Source of the DNA: Kitasatospora cheerisanensis KCTC 2395
GTDB lineage: Bacteria; Actinomycetota; Actinomycetes; Streptomycetales; Streptomycetaceae
NCBI RefSeq assembly: GCF_000696185.1
Contig: NZ_KK853997.1
Location: 6,285,490 to 6,330,023 of the forward strand
Length of the DNA stretch: 44,534 bases
Reading direction: 5' to 3'
In this document: positions 16,092 through 25,239 of the stretch, one piece after another
Numbering within the stretch: the stretch's first letter is position 1
How the letters are laid out: each line of letters opens with the position of its first letter
Program-made: the position numbers and the translations under genes
The notes under the pieces: generated by a model
What the model was told of the DNA's origin: nothing
Seen by the model: the letters and a program-made list of their open reading frames with translations, nothing else
Database searches by the model: none

Positions 16092-18443
16092 TGCTGATCC
16101 TTGCCGAACTGCGCAGCCGGTGGGCGGGATTCCTCGCGGCCTTCCTGGCCGTGCTGGTCGGGACCGGGCTGATCACGGCCGCGCTCACCGTGCGGAACTC
16201 GGCCGCCCCCGCGGTGCAGTCGCGGTTGGCGGGGGCTGCCGCCGTGGTGGTGCCGCCCCGGGCGGTCGACCCCGACGGCAGCCCGGCGGACCGGGTTCCG
16301 TGGAGCGAGGAGGAGACGGCCGGGCTGCTGGCCGCGCTCCGGGACGAGCCGGGGATCGCGGGGGCGGTGGTCGACCGGGCGTTCTACGCGCAGGCGTTCC
16401 GGGACGGCCGTCCGGTGCCCGACCAGGGGGCCGCCGAGGCCGGGCACGGCTGGTCCGCTTCGGCGCTCGCGCCGTACCGGCTGGTCGACGGGCGGGCGCC
16501 GGCCGCCAGCGACGAGGTCGTGATCGCTGCGGCGCTCGGCGTGCCCACCGGAAGCCGACTGGCCGTCAACCTGACGGCCGGGCGGGCGGAGTTCACCGTC
16601 ACCGGCACCCTCGACGGCCCCGGCTACTGGTTCGAGGACCGTATCGCGGCCGCCCGCGCCCCCGGCGTCCGGGCGATCGCCCTGCTCGCCGCCCCGGCAC
16701 CGGGCCCGCCCGGGCGGCCGCCGCCGCGCGCACCGTCACCGGCGGTCGCGCCGAGGTGCTCACCGGTGCCGCCCGGGCCGCGCTCCAGCCCCGGTACCTG
16801 GAGCACAAGCGCTTCCTCGCCGACCAACTGCTCGCCGCCGTCGCCGCGTTGGCGCTGTTCACCACCGCCTTCGTGGTGGCCGCCACGCTCGCCCTGCACA
16901 CCGGGCTGCGCCGCCGCGACCTGGGACTGCTGCGGCTGATCGGCGCCGGTCCCGGCCGGATCCGCCGGATGCTGCTCGGCGAGGCCGTCGCCGTCGCCCT
17001 GCTCGGTTCCGCCGCCGGCGGCCTGCTCGGTCTCGCCGCCGCACCCCTCCTCGGCCGCCTGCTGCTCGACCTGGACGCCGCCCCGCCCGACCTGACGATC
17101 CGTGACGAAGCAGGGGCGCCGCTGCTCGCCGCGGCCGTCGGCGTCGCGGTGAGCGCATTGGCCGCGTGGGCGTCCGGCCGGACCGCCGCCCGGGTCGCCC
17201 CGCTGGACGCCCTGCTGGAGAGCCGCGACGGCGGGCGGGCGACCGGCCGCCTCCGGACCGGCTTCGGCCTCGCCGCGCTGCTCGCCGGCGCGGGCGCCGC
17301 CGTGGCCACCGCGACCGCCACCGCCGACGACCGGGTCGCCGCCGCGATCACCGCCACCGCCGCGCTGATCACCGCCGCCGCGCTGCTCGCCCCGGCCCTG
17401 GTCGGCCCGCTGGCCCGGGCCGTCACCGGACCGCTGCTGCGGCTGCGCCCCGCCTGGCCGCTGCTGCTGCGCGGCGAGCTGACGGTCTCGGCCCGCCGCG
17501 CCGCCGCGGTGGCCGCGCCGGTGATCGCCGCCGTCGGCTTCGCGGTGCTGCTCAGCGGCACCGTGCAGACCATGCGGGCCGCGTACCCGGCCGGCCAGGC
17601 GCTGAAGCTCGCCGGGCAGCGCATCGTCACGAACGACGGCACCCCCGGCACCACGGACGAGGCGGTCGCCGCCAACCCCGTCGGCAAGGCGGCGCTGCCG
17701 GTCCGGGCGTTCGTCCGGGCCGCGGGCGGCGCGACCACCGCCGTCGACGTCCTCGGCTCCCGCGACCCCGGGTGGGACCGGCCCGACCGAGCGGTCCTCG
17801 GCCGGAGCCTCGCCGAGCGGCTCGGCGTCACCGCCGGGCAGCAGTGCGCGGTGCGGTTCGCGGACGGCGTCACCGTTCCGGTGCGGATCGCCGAGGTGCT
17901 GCCGGACGATCCGGCGCGCGGCGCGTTCGTGATGTCCCGCGCGCAGGTGCGGGCGCACGACCCGGCCGCGCTGAACGACGACATCTTCGTCCCCGCCGGA
18001 GCCCCGGCCACCGCCGTCCCCGGCACGGCCGTCCACGACGCGCTGCGCTACGCCCTGGACGACTACGCCACCGACGCCCGCCTGACGGACGCGCTCGCCG
18101 CGCTGCTGATCGCCGTCGCCACCGGCTACGGCGCGCTCGCCGCGGCGAACGGCGCGGCCGCCGCGACCTCGCCGTCCTCGGCACCGTCGGCGCGACCCGC
18201 CGCCAACTGCTCGGCCTGGCCGCCCGCGAGAGCGCCCTGACGGTCGGCCTCGGCGCGGCGCTCGGCATCCTGGTGGCCCTGCCCGCCCTGGCCGCCACCG
18301 CCTCCGGCCTCTCCCAGGCAACGGGCGCACCCCTCGGCCCCCACCTGCACCTGCCCACTCTCGCCGCGGCCGTCCTCGGCTCGCTCACGCTGACGGTGGC
18401 GGCGAGCACCGTCACGACCTGGCGCACCCGGAGCCGGAAGTGA
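16088..18443 (+). CDS. FtsX/MacB-type ABC transporter permease (two apparent frameshifts)
   Basis: The corrected product of about 785 residues has the FtsX-like double layout. An N-terminal helix (RWAGFLAAFLAVLVGTGLIT) and an ectodomain of about 220 residues come first. The first helix bundle follows (LFTTAFVVAATLALHTGLRR, then LGLLRLIGAGPGRIRRMLLG with the conserved R-G-A-G-like turn). The central segments AALLAGAGAAVATATAT and RRAAAVAAPVIAAVGFAVLL come next, then a second ectodomain and a final bundle. The reading frame breaks twice. Adding one C to CCC at 16705-16707 restores LAAPAPGPARAAAAARTVTG. Adding one C to CC at 18158-18159 restores ANGAARRDLAVLGTVGATRR. With its ATPase it forms a probable exporter or envelope-stress transporter regulated by the divergent two-component system. 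Confidence 0.87.
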
Positions 18444-18699
18444 CGTGCGGTCAGCGTCGGGCGTCGGTCCGTGTCCCGGGAGTGACGTGCCGGGCAGCCT
18501 CGCCCGCCTGCCGACTCCGGCAGCGGCCGTCGTCCGCAGGCCGGTCGCGCGGACGGCCCGCCGCGTGGCGCACGCTCGGCCGTCGGTGACGTGCCGTCGG
18601 TGACGTGCCGCCGGTGGGAGGCCTCGGTTCGTGTCCGGGGGCGACGTGCGGGCCGGCCTGGCGGTCCGCGTGGCGGGCTCGCCGGGGCGGGTGACGTGT
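18441..18699. repeat. Cluster of short TGACGTGC repeats between convergent genes
   Basis: TGACGTGC occurs at 18441, 18483, 18587 and 18601, with variants CGACGTGC near 18642 and TGACGTGT at 18692. The copies at 18582-18595 and 18596-18609 are a tandem 14-mer (GTCGGTGACGTGCC). A longer unit of about 27 bp at 18464-18490 recurs with few changes at 18624-18649. The region holds no convincing gene and lies between the 3' ends of the permease and the FUSC gene. Confidence 0.6.
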
Positions 18700-18701
18700 C
18701 G

Positions 18702-19960
18702 TCAGCTGCCCGTTCGCTCCGGGCGGCGGCGGGGCGCAGGCGGGCCGGGCGGAGGCGTTCGCCGCGGGCGAGGCGGCGGAGGCCGGCGTAGCGGGAGAAG
18801 CGTTCGCGGTTGGCGACGGAGGCCCGGTCGAGTTCCTCCATCAGGCGGCGGCTGCGGTGTTCGAGGTCGAGCTCGTCGAGGATGCGGTCGACCTCGGCGA
18901 GCAGGGAGCCGTGCAGCTGCCAGGCCTGCGGGTCCTCCTGGACGCGGCGCAGCAGCAGTTGGGCGACGTTCTCGCGGCAGGTCCAGGCGGCGGCGAGCTC
19001 GGAGGTGAGGCGCTGTTCGGCCTCCTCCGCGTTGCGGCTGACCTGGGTGGTGACCAGCACCGCGAAGCTCACCAGCGCGCCGCCGATGTGCGCGAACAGT
19101 TCCTCCAGGGCGACCGCGACGTCCGGCCGGAACAGCTGCTCGCCGGGGGCGCGGCGCTTGGCGAGGTCGGTGAGCGAGCGGGCGATCACCCGGATCACCA
19201 CGACGCAGATCTCCAGCGTGTCCAGGCCGGTGCGCAGCACCAGGCGGGACAGCAGGCCCTCGCTGATCCGCGGGTTGAGCCGCAGGCTGTCCTCGGCCTG
19301 CCGCAGCGCGCCGTCCACTTCGGCGATCGCCTGGTCCAGCCGGCGCGCCTCGTGCAGGCGCTCGGCGGCCCGCTCGACCGGGACGGGGCGGCCCAGCTCC
19401 TCGGCGAGGTCGAGCAGCAGGTGGCGGGCGCGGCGGGCCAGGTCCTCGATCTTCTCCCCGGCGGTGTCGACCCACACCGGCGGCGCGAACACCAGGTTGA
19501 ACAGCAGGCCGACGGCGGCGCCGATGAGGGTCTCCAGCACCCGGTCCCAGGCCTGCGTGGTGACCTGCGAGACGCCGAGGATCAGCATCGCGCTGATCGC
19601 CACCTCCTGGACGAACTCGTCCACCCGCACGAAGCGGCCGACCGTCAGCGAGGCCAGGATGATCAGGCCCAGGCTCCACCAGGACAGGCCGACCACGGTC
19701 GAGAAGCCGATCGCGATCAGCACCCCGACGACCACCGAGTTGACCCGTCGCACGCTGGTCTTCAGCGTCGAGTAGACCGTCACCTGCACCACCAGCAGCG
19801 CCGTCAGCGGCGCGGTCAGCGGCACCGGTTCACGACTCAGCCAGGTCGCCACCACGTACGCCAGCGTCGCCGCCACCGTGGCCCGGACCGACTGCACCAC
19901 GAACGGTTCCCTGGCACCGCGACGCACCACCGCCGCCACCGACTCCGGAACAAAGCGCAT
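18702..19960 (-). CDS. FUSC family integral membrane protein (aromatic-acid-exporter-like, apparent frameshift near the end)
   Basis: The 419-residue corrected protein has an N-terminal set of about six membrane helices (VRATVAATLAYVVATWL, LTALLVVQVTVYSTLKTSVR, VVVGVLIAIGFSTVVGLSWW, LIILASLTVGRFVRVDEFVQ, AISAMLILGVSQVTTQ). The conserved GAAVGLLFNLVFAPP motif of the FUSC/DUF939 group follows. A long helical cytoplasmic domain then contains RHLLLDLAEELGRPVPVERA and RRLMEELDRASVANRERFS. As given, the frame runs on antisense into the neighbouring permease to 17870. Restoring one base in the GGG run at 18721-18723 gives LRPAAAPERTGS and a stop at 18702 in the intergenic region, which is far more natural. 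Family members export aromatic acids or similar compounds; the substrate here is unknown. Confidence 0.85.
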
Positions 19961-19985
19961 GCCGCCCTTCTATCCCCCCGGCGGA

Positions 19986-20022
19986 CCGCTCACACGCTGA
20001 CACTCCCGGAGCGTGTGAGCGG
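19986..20022. promoter_or_regulatory. Long dyad between FUSC and MFS genes
   Basis: Arms CCGCTCACACGCT (19986-19998) and AGCGTGTGAGCGG (20010-20022) are perfectly complementary over 13 bp around an 11-bp spacer. A second dyad, TGTGA/TCACA at 20014-20030, overlaps the right arm. The position in the divergent promoter region suggests a repressor operator controlling one or both transport genes; an RNA hairpin in the MFS leader is an alternative. Confidence 0.55.
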
Positions 20023-20173
20023 CGGTCACAGGATGAACGCCTGTCTGGTTGGGTTCCCGGGGGCTGCCGAGGATGGCGGCATCGGACCTCCCACATCCCC
20101 CGCGCGCGGCCGACGGCGTCCGCGGTCCGAGGACGCGCCGCGTGCCGACACACCGGACGAGGTGGTGGTCGCC

Positions 20174-21397
20174 GTGAGCGACGTGTCCGACCTTCCGCAG
20201 ATCTCCGAGCAGCAGCCGGCCCCACCGGGCGGTGAGGCGTTCCGGCGCCGGCGGTACGCCGGGGTGTTCGCGCTGCTGTTCCTGTTCGGGACGGAGACCT
20301 TCCTGGTCTCCCCGCTGCTGCCGACCATCGCCGGCTCGATCCACGTCAGCGAGGCCGCTGCGGCGTCCACCGTCACCGCGTACGTCCTGGTGTACGCGGT
20401 GTGCGCGCCGTTCCTCGGCCTGGTCAGCGACCGGTTCGGCCGGCGGCGGACGCTGCTGGTCGGGACGGCGCTGTTCGTGCTCTCCAACGCCGCCGCCGCG
20501 CTGTCCACGGACCTCGCCCTGCTGGTCGCCTCCCGCGCGCTGGCCGGTCTCGCCGCCGCGGCGGCCGGCCCCGCGATCTGGGCGCACATCGCCGAGACCG
20601 CCCCCGACGCGGTCCGCGGCCGCGCCCTCGGGCTCGGCATGGCGCTGTTCTCCACCGGCCAGGTCATCGGCGTCCCGCTCGGCGGACTGCTGGCCGGCGC
20701 GGCCGGCTGGCGCGCCGCGTTCTGGGCGCTCACCGTCGGCACCGCCGCCGCCGTCCCGCTGCTGCTCCGTCAGGTCGCGCCCGCCGCAGCCGCTCCCGCC
20801 GCCGCGGGCGACGGCGCGATCCGCGCGATCCTGGCCGGCTGGCGGGATCCGGCGCTGCGGCGCGCCCTGCTCGTCAACACCGTCTTCAACGCGGCGAACC
20901 TGGGCGCGTACACCTTCCTCGGCGCGGTGCTCGGCGAGCGCTTCGACCTGTCCGTGCAGGCCCTCGGCCTGGTCGGCGTGCTGGTCGGCGCGGGCAGCGT
21001 GGCCGGCTCGCTGCTCGGCGGCCGGCTCGGCGACAAGGCCCGCGCGGCGGGCCGCGCCCCCGCCCTGCTGCCGGTCTGGGCGCTGCTGCTCGCCGCCGGC
21101 ATCGCGCTGGCCGTGGCCGGCCCCGGCCTGGTCCTCTCGCTGCTCGGCGTGCTGCTCTGGTTCACCGCCTCCGGCGCCTTCGTGACGGATCAGCAGACCC
21201 TGGCCGGTACCGTCGCCCCGGCGCACCGCGCCACCTCCAGCGCCTGGCTCACCTCCACGATGTACGCGGGCACCGGCCTCGGCGCCTGGGCCGTCGGCGC
21301 GTTCGGCGACGTCACCGACGGCTCGCTGATCGTCGGCGTCGCGCTCGCCCTGATCGCCGCGGGCGGGGCACTGGGGGTGCGGGTGCGCAACCGGTGA
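20174..21397 (+). CDS. MFS transporter, DHA1-type drug exporter
   Basis: The 407-residue protein has twelve hydrophobic segments. The first is FALLFLFGTETFLVSPLLPT. Motif A between helices 2 and 3 is LGLVSDRFGRRRTLLVG, and the drug:H+ antiporter motif C-like region is GMALFSTGQVIGVPLGGLLA. Helix 7 onward begins FNAANLGAYTFLGAVLGERF. It most resembles arabinose-efflux/Bcr-like permeases. The start is uncertain. The GTG at 20174 (VSDVSDLPQISEQQ) gives a normal N terminus; the frame is open back to an ATG at 20036, which would add 46 unusual residues and lie close to the dyad. It is divergent from the FUSC gene, so both may answer to the same regulator. Confidence 0.88.
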   Translation: MSDVSDLPQISEQQPAPPGGEAFRRRRYAGVFALLFLFGTETFLVSPLLPTIAGSIHVSEAAAASTVTAYVLVYAVCAPFLGLVSDRFGRRRTLLVGTALFVLSNAAAALSTDLALLVASRALAGLAAAAAGPAIWAHIAETAPDAVRGRALGLGMALFSTGQVIGVPLGGLLAGAAGWRAAFWALTVGTAAAVPLLLRQVAPAAAAPAAAGDGAIRAILAGWRDPALRRALLVNTVFNAANLGAYTFLGAVLGERFDLSVQALGLVGVLVGAGSVAGSLLGGRLGDKARAAGRAPALLPVWALLLAAGIALAVAGPGLVLSLLGVLLWFTASGAFVTDQQTLAGTVAPAHRATSSAWLTSTMYAGTGLGAWAVGAFGDVTDGSLIVGVALALIAAGGALGVRVRNR

Positions 21398-21410
21398 ACG
21401 CTCCACCAGG

Positions 21411-21439
21411 GGGCGGGCGGGGACACCCCCGGCCCGCCC
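21411..21439. terminator. Strong hairpin terminator between convergent genes
   Basis: GGGCGGGC (21411-21418) pairs with GCCCGCCC (21432-21439), and the inner GGGG/CCCC extends the stem. It lies 13 bp after the MFS stop and just before the stop of the small membrane protein on the other strand, so it can act in both directions. Confidence 0.6.
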
Positions 21440-21455
21440 GCCGGCTCACCGGCGC

Positions 21456-21881
21456 TCAGTGATGCGTCGTCACCTTGTAGACCACGAAGCCCACGGAGCC
21501 GACCAGCAGCACCAGCCCCGCGAGCAGCAGGGCCAGGGTCAGGACGCCGGTGACCCGCGCTCCGAGACGGGTCCAGAACTCCGCCCGGCGGCCCTCGGGC
21601 GTGTCGGTCCGCCAGGCCGGCGGAAGGTCGATCCGCCGCTCCGCGAGCTCCGCCGCCGCCCGCCGGACGTCCCCCGGGTGGTAGCGGTAGAAGACCGGCG
21701 CCGCCCCGTAGGTGCCCCGGCTCTCCCCGCCGATCGCGCGGACGCGGATCCCGGCGCGACGGGCCGCCTGCGGCAGCACCTCCGTGCGCACCGGCCACAG
21801 CGCGGCCACCTCACCGCCGGTCAGCCACGGCTCCGCCGCGGGCTCCGGCTCCGCTGCTCCCGGACCGGGTCCGTGCGACAT
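21456..21881 (-). CDS. Small C-tail-anchored hypothetical protein
   Basis: The 141-residue product has a cytoplasmic N-terminal part and one C-terminal membrane helix (VLTLALLLAGLVLLVGSVGF). The soluble part (LTGGEVAALWPVRTEVLPQA, RAIGGESRGTYGAAPVFYRY, HPGDVRRAAAELAER) resembles the MerR/excisionase-like winged fold often placed before a tail anchor in Streptomyces proteins, but this is only suggestive. The start may be the ATG at 21881 or 21890. Function unknown. Confidence 0.6.
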   Translation of the reverse strand: MSHGPGPGAAEPEPAAEPWLTGGEVAALWPVRTEVLPQAARRAGIRVRAIGGESRGTYGAAPVFYRYHPGDVRRAAAELAERRIDLPPAWRTDTPEGRRAEFWTRLGARVTGVLTLALLLAGLVLLVGSVGFVVYKVTTHH

Positions 21882-21993
21882 GCACCCCACCCCCTCGATG
21901 CGGCCGGGCCCCAGTACACACCGCCCGGGCCCGGTGCCGCCAGAGCGCGCGCCCCGGCGGCCCGCGCGCCCGGCAGGATCCGGAGGAGAGGGC

Positions 21994-22836
21994 CTACGCC
22001 GTCGCCCGCAGCGGACGCTTCGTCAGGTCCGTCATGCGGGCGACGTCCGTTCCCGTCCGCGGGGTGAACAGCAGTACCAGCGCCGAGGGGTCGTCGACCG
22101 GGTGGAAGGAGCTGAGGGTCAGCCGGACCGGCCCGACCGCCGGGGGCTCGACCAGGACCTCGCGGGCGGTGAGTTCGGCGACGGTGTGGCAGCCCCACCA
22201 GTGCCGCAGGTCGGGGGCGTCCGCTTCGAGGCGGCGGTAGAGCTCGTCGGTGCGCGGGTCGGCGATGGCGGGGCCGGCCTGGGCGCGGAAGTGCTGGAAG
22301 ACGTTCATGGCGAGCGGCTCCCAGTCGTGCAGGACGCTGCGCAGGTGGCGGTCGACGGCCATCAGCCACATCAGGTTGCGGCGGTCGGCGGGAACGGTCT
22401 CGGGCGAGCCCCACAGCGCCGTCCAGGCCGCGTTCCAGGCGAGCAGGTCGAAGTGCCGGTCGAGCAGCACGGCAGGGCTGGCGGGCCAGGAGTCGAGGAC
22501 GGGGCGGACGGCGTCGGCGAGCCGCTCGGCGGTGCGGTCGAAGGGGACGGGCTCGTGGTAGCCGGCCAGCCGCATGGCGTGCCGCAGGCCGGCCGCGTCC
22601 AGGCGCAGCGCGCGCGCCACCGCCTCCAGGACCTGCCGGGAGGCGGTGACGCGGCCCTGTTCGAGCCAGGTGTACCAGGCGAGGCCGACGCCGGAGAGCG
22701 AAGCGACCTCCTCGCGGCGCAGCCCGGGGGTGCGCCGCCGCGCGGTGGCGGTGAGTCCGACGTCGGCGGGCTGGAGGCGTTCGCGGTGGGCGCGCAGGAA
22801 GGCGCCGAGCTCCTGACTGACGGCGGGGGTGGACAC
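21994..22836 (-). CDS. XRE-family regulator with MmyB-like ligand domain
   Basis: This 280-residue regulator has an N-terminal XRE helix-turn-helix (LGAFLRAHRERLQPADVGLT, RRTPGLRREEVASLSGVGLA, WYTWLEQGRVTASRQVLEAV). It is followed by the MmyB-like PAS-type domain (HFDLLAWNAAWTALWGS, NLMWLMAVDRHLRSVLHDW, HHTVAEL-like segment WWGCHTVAELTAREV). The family controls secondary metabolism or fatty-acid-linked genes in actinobacteria. The GTG at 22836 has GAGGAG upstream. It lies 46 bp after the methyltransferase on the same strand, so it may be the last gene of the biosynthetic operon or its local regulator. Confidence 0.88.
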   Translation of the reverse strand: MSTPAVSQELGAFLRAHRERLQPADVGLTATARRRTPGLRREEVASLSGVGLAWYTWLEQGRVTASRQVLEAVARALRLDAAGLRHAMRLAGYHEPVPFDRTAERLADAVRPVLDSWPASPAVLLDRHFDLLAWNAAWTALWGSPETVPADRRNLMWLMAVDRHLRSVLHDWEPLAMNVFQHFRAQAGPAIADPRTDELYRRLEADAPDLRHWWGCHTVAELTAREVLVEPPAVGPVRLTLSSFHPVDDPSALVLLFTPRTGTDVARMTDLTKRPLRATA

Positions 22837-22882
22837 GGCTGGCTCCTCGTCGCGGGCGGCTGCGGGTCGTCGCGCACCCACC

Positions 22883-23767
22883 CTAGGCGCGTGACGGGCG
22901 GTTTCCGGTTTCTGAAACAAACTCCTCACGTGCCGTCAATTCCCAGAGCCGCACGGGCATGTGGCTGACGTGCCCGCGTTCCTCCTGGCGCCGCAGGGCG
23001 GCGGCGCCGACGGCCCGGTAGAAGTCGGCGCGGCGCTCGGCGGGCAGCACCCGCGCGTAGTAGTCGCCGAAGGTCGCCGCGTGGAAGTGCTCGTACTGCG
23101 CGGCCGACTCGACGGTGACGACCGCGTCGCGTTCGGCGTGGCCGGCGACGCGCAGGTGCGGGGCGAGGACGGCGAGCAGCTCGTCGACGGTGCGGGTGCG
23201 GGTGGCGATCGGCAGCACGCCGTGCGCGGCGAGCAGCGCGGGGACGTCCTCGGCGGGGGTGCCGAGCGCGGAGAGCGCGTCGCGCACCAACTCGTCCTCG
23301 CCGCCCAGGCCGTGGGCGTCCCGGGCGGGGTGGTAGGTGGTGAGCAGGAAGCGCCCGCCGGGGGCGAGGTGGGCGGCGACCCAGGCGAAGATCCGGTCCT
23401 CGTCGGGGTACAGCCAGTGCAGCACCGAGGTCTGGGTGATCACCTGGGCGCGGTACGGGAGCTGCTCGGGCGCGGTGAGGTCGGCGGCGTGCAGCACGGC
23501 GCGTTCGCCGTACGGGGCGAGCCGCTGCGCGGCCTCGGCGATCCGGTGCTCGGAGCGTTCCAGGCCGACGGCCAGCCGCAGCGAGGGGAAGCGCAGCAGC
23601 GCGCTCTCCAGCAGCTGGCCGATGCCGCTGCCCAGGTCGACGAGCGTCTCGGGACTGCCGGTGACGCGGTCCAGCACCCAGTCCCGGTCGTGGACTTGGC
23701 GCAGCCGGCTGGCGTCGGCGTACCCGGCGAGGGTGCGGGCCTGGATCTCGACGGCGGACGGGCTCAC
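22883..23767 (-). CDS. Class I SAM-dependent methyltransferase of the five-gene operon
   Basis: The 294-residue protein has a Rossmann methyltransferase core with motif I LVDLGSGIGQLLESALL, the acidic residue of motif II in AVGLERSEHRI and motif III near FAWVAAHLAPGGRFLLTTYH. The N terminus (VSPSAVEIQARTLAGYADAS) and the long C-terminal part are characteristic of small-molecule rather than protein methyltransferases, but the acceptor (O, N or C) cannot be read from sequence. The GTG start overlaps the monooxygenase stop by 4 bases. As the last enzyme it probably performs a tailoring methylation on the product of the upstream genes. Confidence 0.86.
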   Translation of the reverse strand: MSPSAVEIQARTLAGYADASRLRQVHDRDWVLDRVTGSPETLVDLGSGIGQLLESALLRFPSLRLAVGLERSEHRIAEAAQRLAPYGERAVLHAADLTAPEQLPYRAQVITQTSVLHWLYPDEDRIFAWVAAHLAPGGRFLLTTYHPARDAHGLGGEDELVRDALSALGTPAEDVPALLAAHGVLPIATRTRTVDELLAVLAPHLRVAGHAERDAVVTVESAAQYEHFHAATFGDYYARVLPAERRADFYRAVGAAALRRQEERGHVSHMPVRLWELTAREEFVSETGNRPSRA

Positions 23768-25239
23768 GCGCGGGCCTCCTGAACGCTGGTGGCGGGGTCG
23801 AGCAGGGCGAGCAGCCGGGCCCTGGTCGCGGACTGGTCGTAGCGGTGGAAGACGTTGATGCGGTTGCGGGCGAGGTCGCCGCGGTGGACGTACTCGTACA
23901 GGTCCTGGCGCTGGCCGAAGCCGTCCCCGGTCAGCTCCCAGGCCAGCCTGAACAGCCGGGACTTGAGCTCCACGTCGGTCTCCCGGCCGCGCATGTACCG
24001 CTCCAGGTGCGGGCGCAGCCGGGGGTTGGCGAGGTCGCCGGGGGAGGGCTGCATCAGCAGGCCGGACGCGCCGATCCGCCGGACGATGTCGACGGCGTCG
24101 CCCGCGACCTCGGCGGACCAGACCCGGGAGGCGAAGGTGTCGCCGGGCGCGAACAGGCCCGCGTCGGTGAGCGCGCCGCGGTTCTCCGCCGCGTCGAGGA
24201 AGTACTCGGTGAGCTCGGCGTACCCGGCGAGCCGGCCCAGGTCCTCCTGGATGTTGCGGAACTGGCTGACGCCGATGGACTCGGCGAGCAGGGTGGCGGT
24301 GGCCAGCAGCGTGCGCAGGCGCTCCCGGTAGCGGATGTGGCCGACGTAGGCGCTCCAGGCGTTGATCCGGGCCAGGCCGCGGCGGGCCAGGCCGGCGTCG
24401 CGCAGCAGGAACACCCGGTCCCACGGCACCAGGACGTCGTCGAAGAACAGCATCGCGTCCTGCTCGTCGTAGCGGGCGCCGAGCGGGTGGCCGTGCCCCC
24501 AGGCGGCGGTGCCGAGCGGCTCGCGGGCCAGCGTGATCAGACCCGGGGTGTTCAGCGGCAGCGCGAACCAGACCACGAACTGCTCGGCCCGGCCCTGGGT
24601 GAACGACGCCGACAGGTAGACCAGCACCTCGTGCGCCAGCGGCGCCAGCGTGGTCAACTGCTTGGCGCCGCGCACCACGATGCCGTGCTCGTTCTCCGAC
24701 AGCACGCGCAGCGCCAGGTCGGGATCGTCCAGCGGGTTCGCCGAGCGGTCGATCTGCGGGTCGCCCAGCGCGTGCGACAGCACCAGGTCGTTCTGCGCGC
24801 AATGCCGGTACCAGGCCTCGGCGTTGGCCCCGAACCGGGGATCGGCGGAGGCCAGCTGGTGGCGGAAGTCGTGCACGCCGACGGCGATCGAGGCCATGAA
24901 CGCGGGGGAGCGGCCCTGCTGGCCGAGCGCCTCGGCGTGCCAGAACTCGGCGCTGCGCCGCTGGACGCGCAACTCCTCCAGGGTGGTGGGCGGTTGGTAG
25001 GCGCGGGCCAGGCGCAGGCCGGTGTCCGGGTCCTTGAAGGTGAGCAACTCGCGGTGCTCGGGCAGGTGCTGGAGGTCCAGCAGGCGGCCGAGCTCCTCGG
25101 CGGCGGGCCGGAACGCGGGGTGCTCGGCCGGGTTGGGGACGCGCTGCCCGTCGAGGTACAGCTCGCGTCCGTCGTCGAGTTCGGCCAGGTAGCGGGCGCC
25201 GGTGAGCAGCCCGCGCGGGTCCGGGGACAGCAGGGTCAT
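23764..25239 (-). CDS. HpaB-type FADH2-dependent monooxygenase
   Basis: The 491-residue protein matches the two-domain 4-hydroxyphenylacetate 3-hydroxylase large component. The N-terminal helical part includes LLTGARYLAELDDGRELYLD and MASIAVGVHDFRHQLAS. The middle barrel contains ENEHGIVVRGAKQLTTLAPL and FFDDVLVPWDRVFLL, and the C-terminal bundle contains DTFASRVWSAEVAGDAVDIV and RIGASGLLMQPSPGDLANP. Such enzymes take FADH2 from a separate reductase and hydroxylate phenols or amines. The reductase is encoded immediately upstream with a 4-base overlap, a complete two-component oxygenase pair. The substrate is unknown; N-hydroxylation is as possible as aromatic hydroxylation because relatives do both. 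Confidence 0.9.
   Translation of the reverse strand: MTLLSPDPRGLLTGARYLAELDDGRELYLDGQRVPNPAEHPAFRPAAEELGRLLDLQHLPEHRELLTFKDPDTGLRLARAYQPPTTLEELRVQRRSAEFWHAEALGQQGRSPAFMASIAVGVHDFRHQLASADPRFGANAEAWYRHCAQNDLVLSHALGDPQIDRSANPLDDPDLALRVLSENEHGIVVRGAKQLTTLAPLAHEVLVYLSASFTQGRAEQFVVWFALPLNTPGLITLAREPLGTAAWGHGHPLGARYDEQDAMLFFDDVLVPWDRVFLLRDAGLARRGLARINAWSAYVGHIRYRERLRTLLATATLLAESIGVSQFRNIQEDLGRLAGYAELTEYFLDAAENRGALTDAGLFAPGDTFASRVWSAEVAGDAVDIVRRIGASGLLMQPSPGDLANPRLRPHLERYMRGRETDVELKSRLFRLAWELTGDGFGQRQDLYEYVHRGDLARNRINVFHRYDQSATRARLLALLDPATSVQEARA

Noticed and set aside
17870..18701. A C-terminal extension of the FUSC protein running antisense into the permease gene
   Set aside because: The extension is low-complexity and overlaps a conserved gene; restoring one base at 18721-18723 gives a natural stop at 18702.
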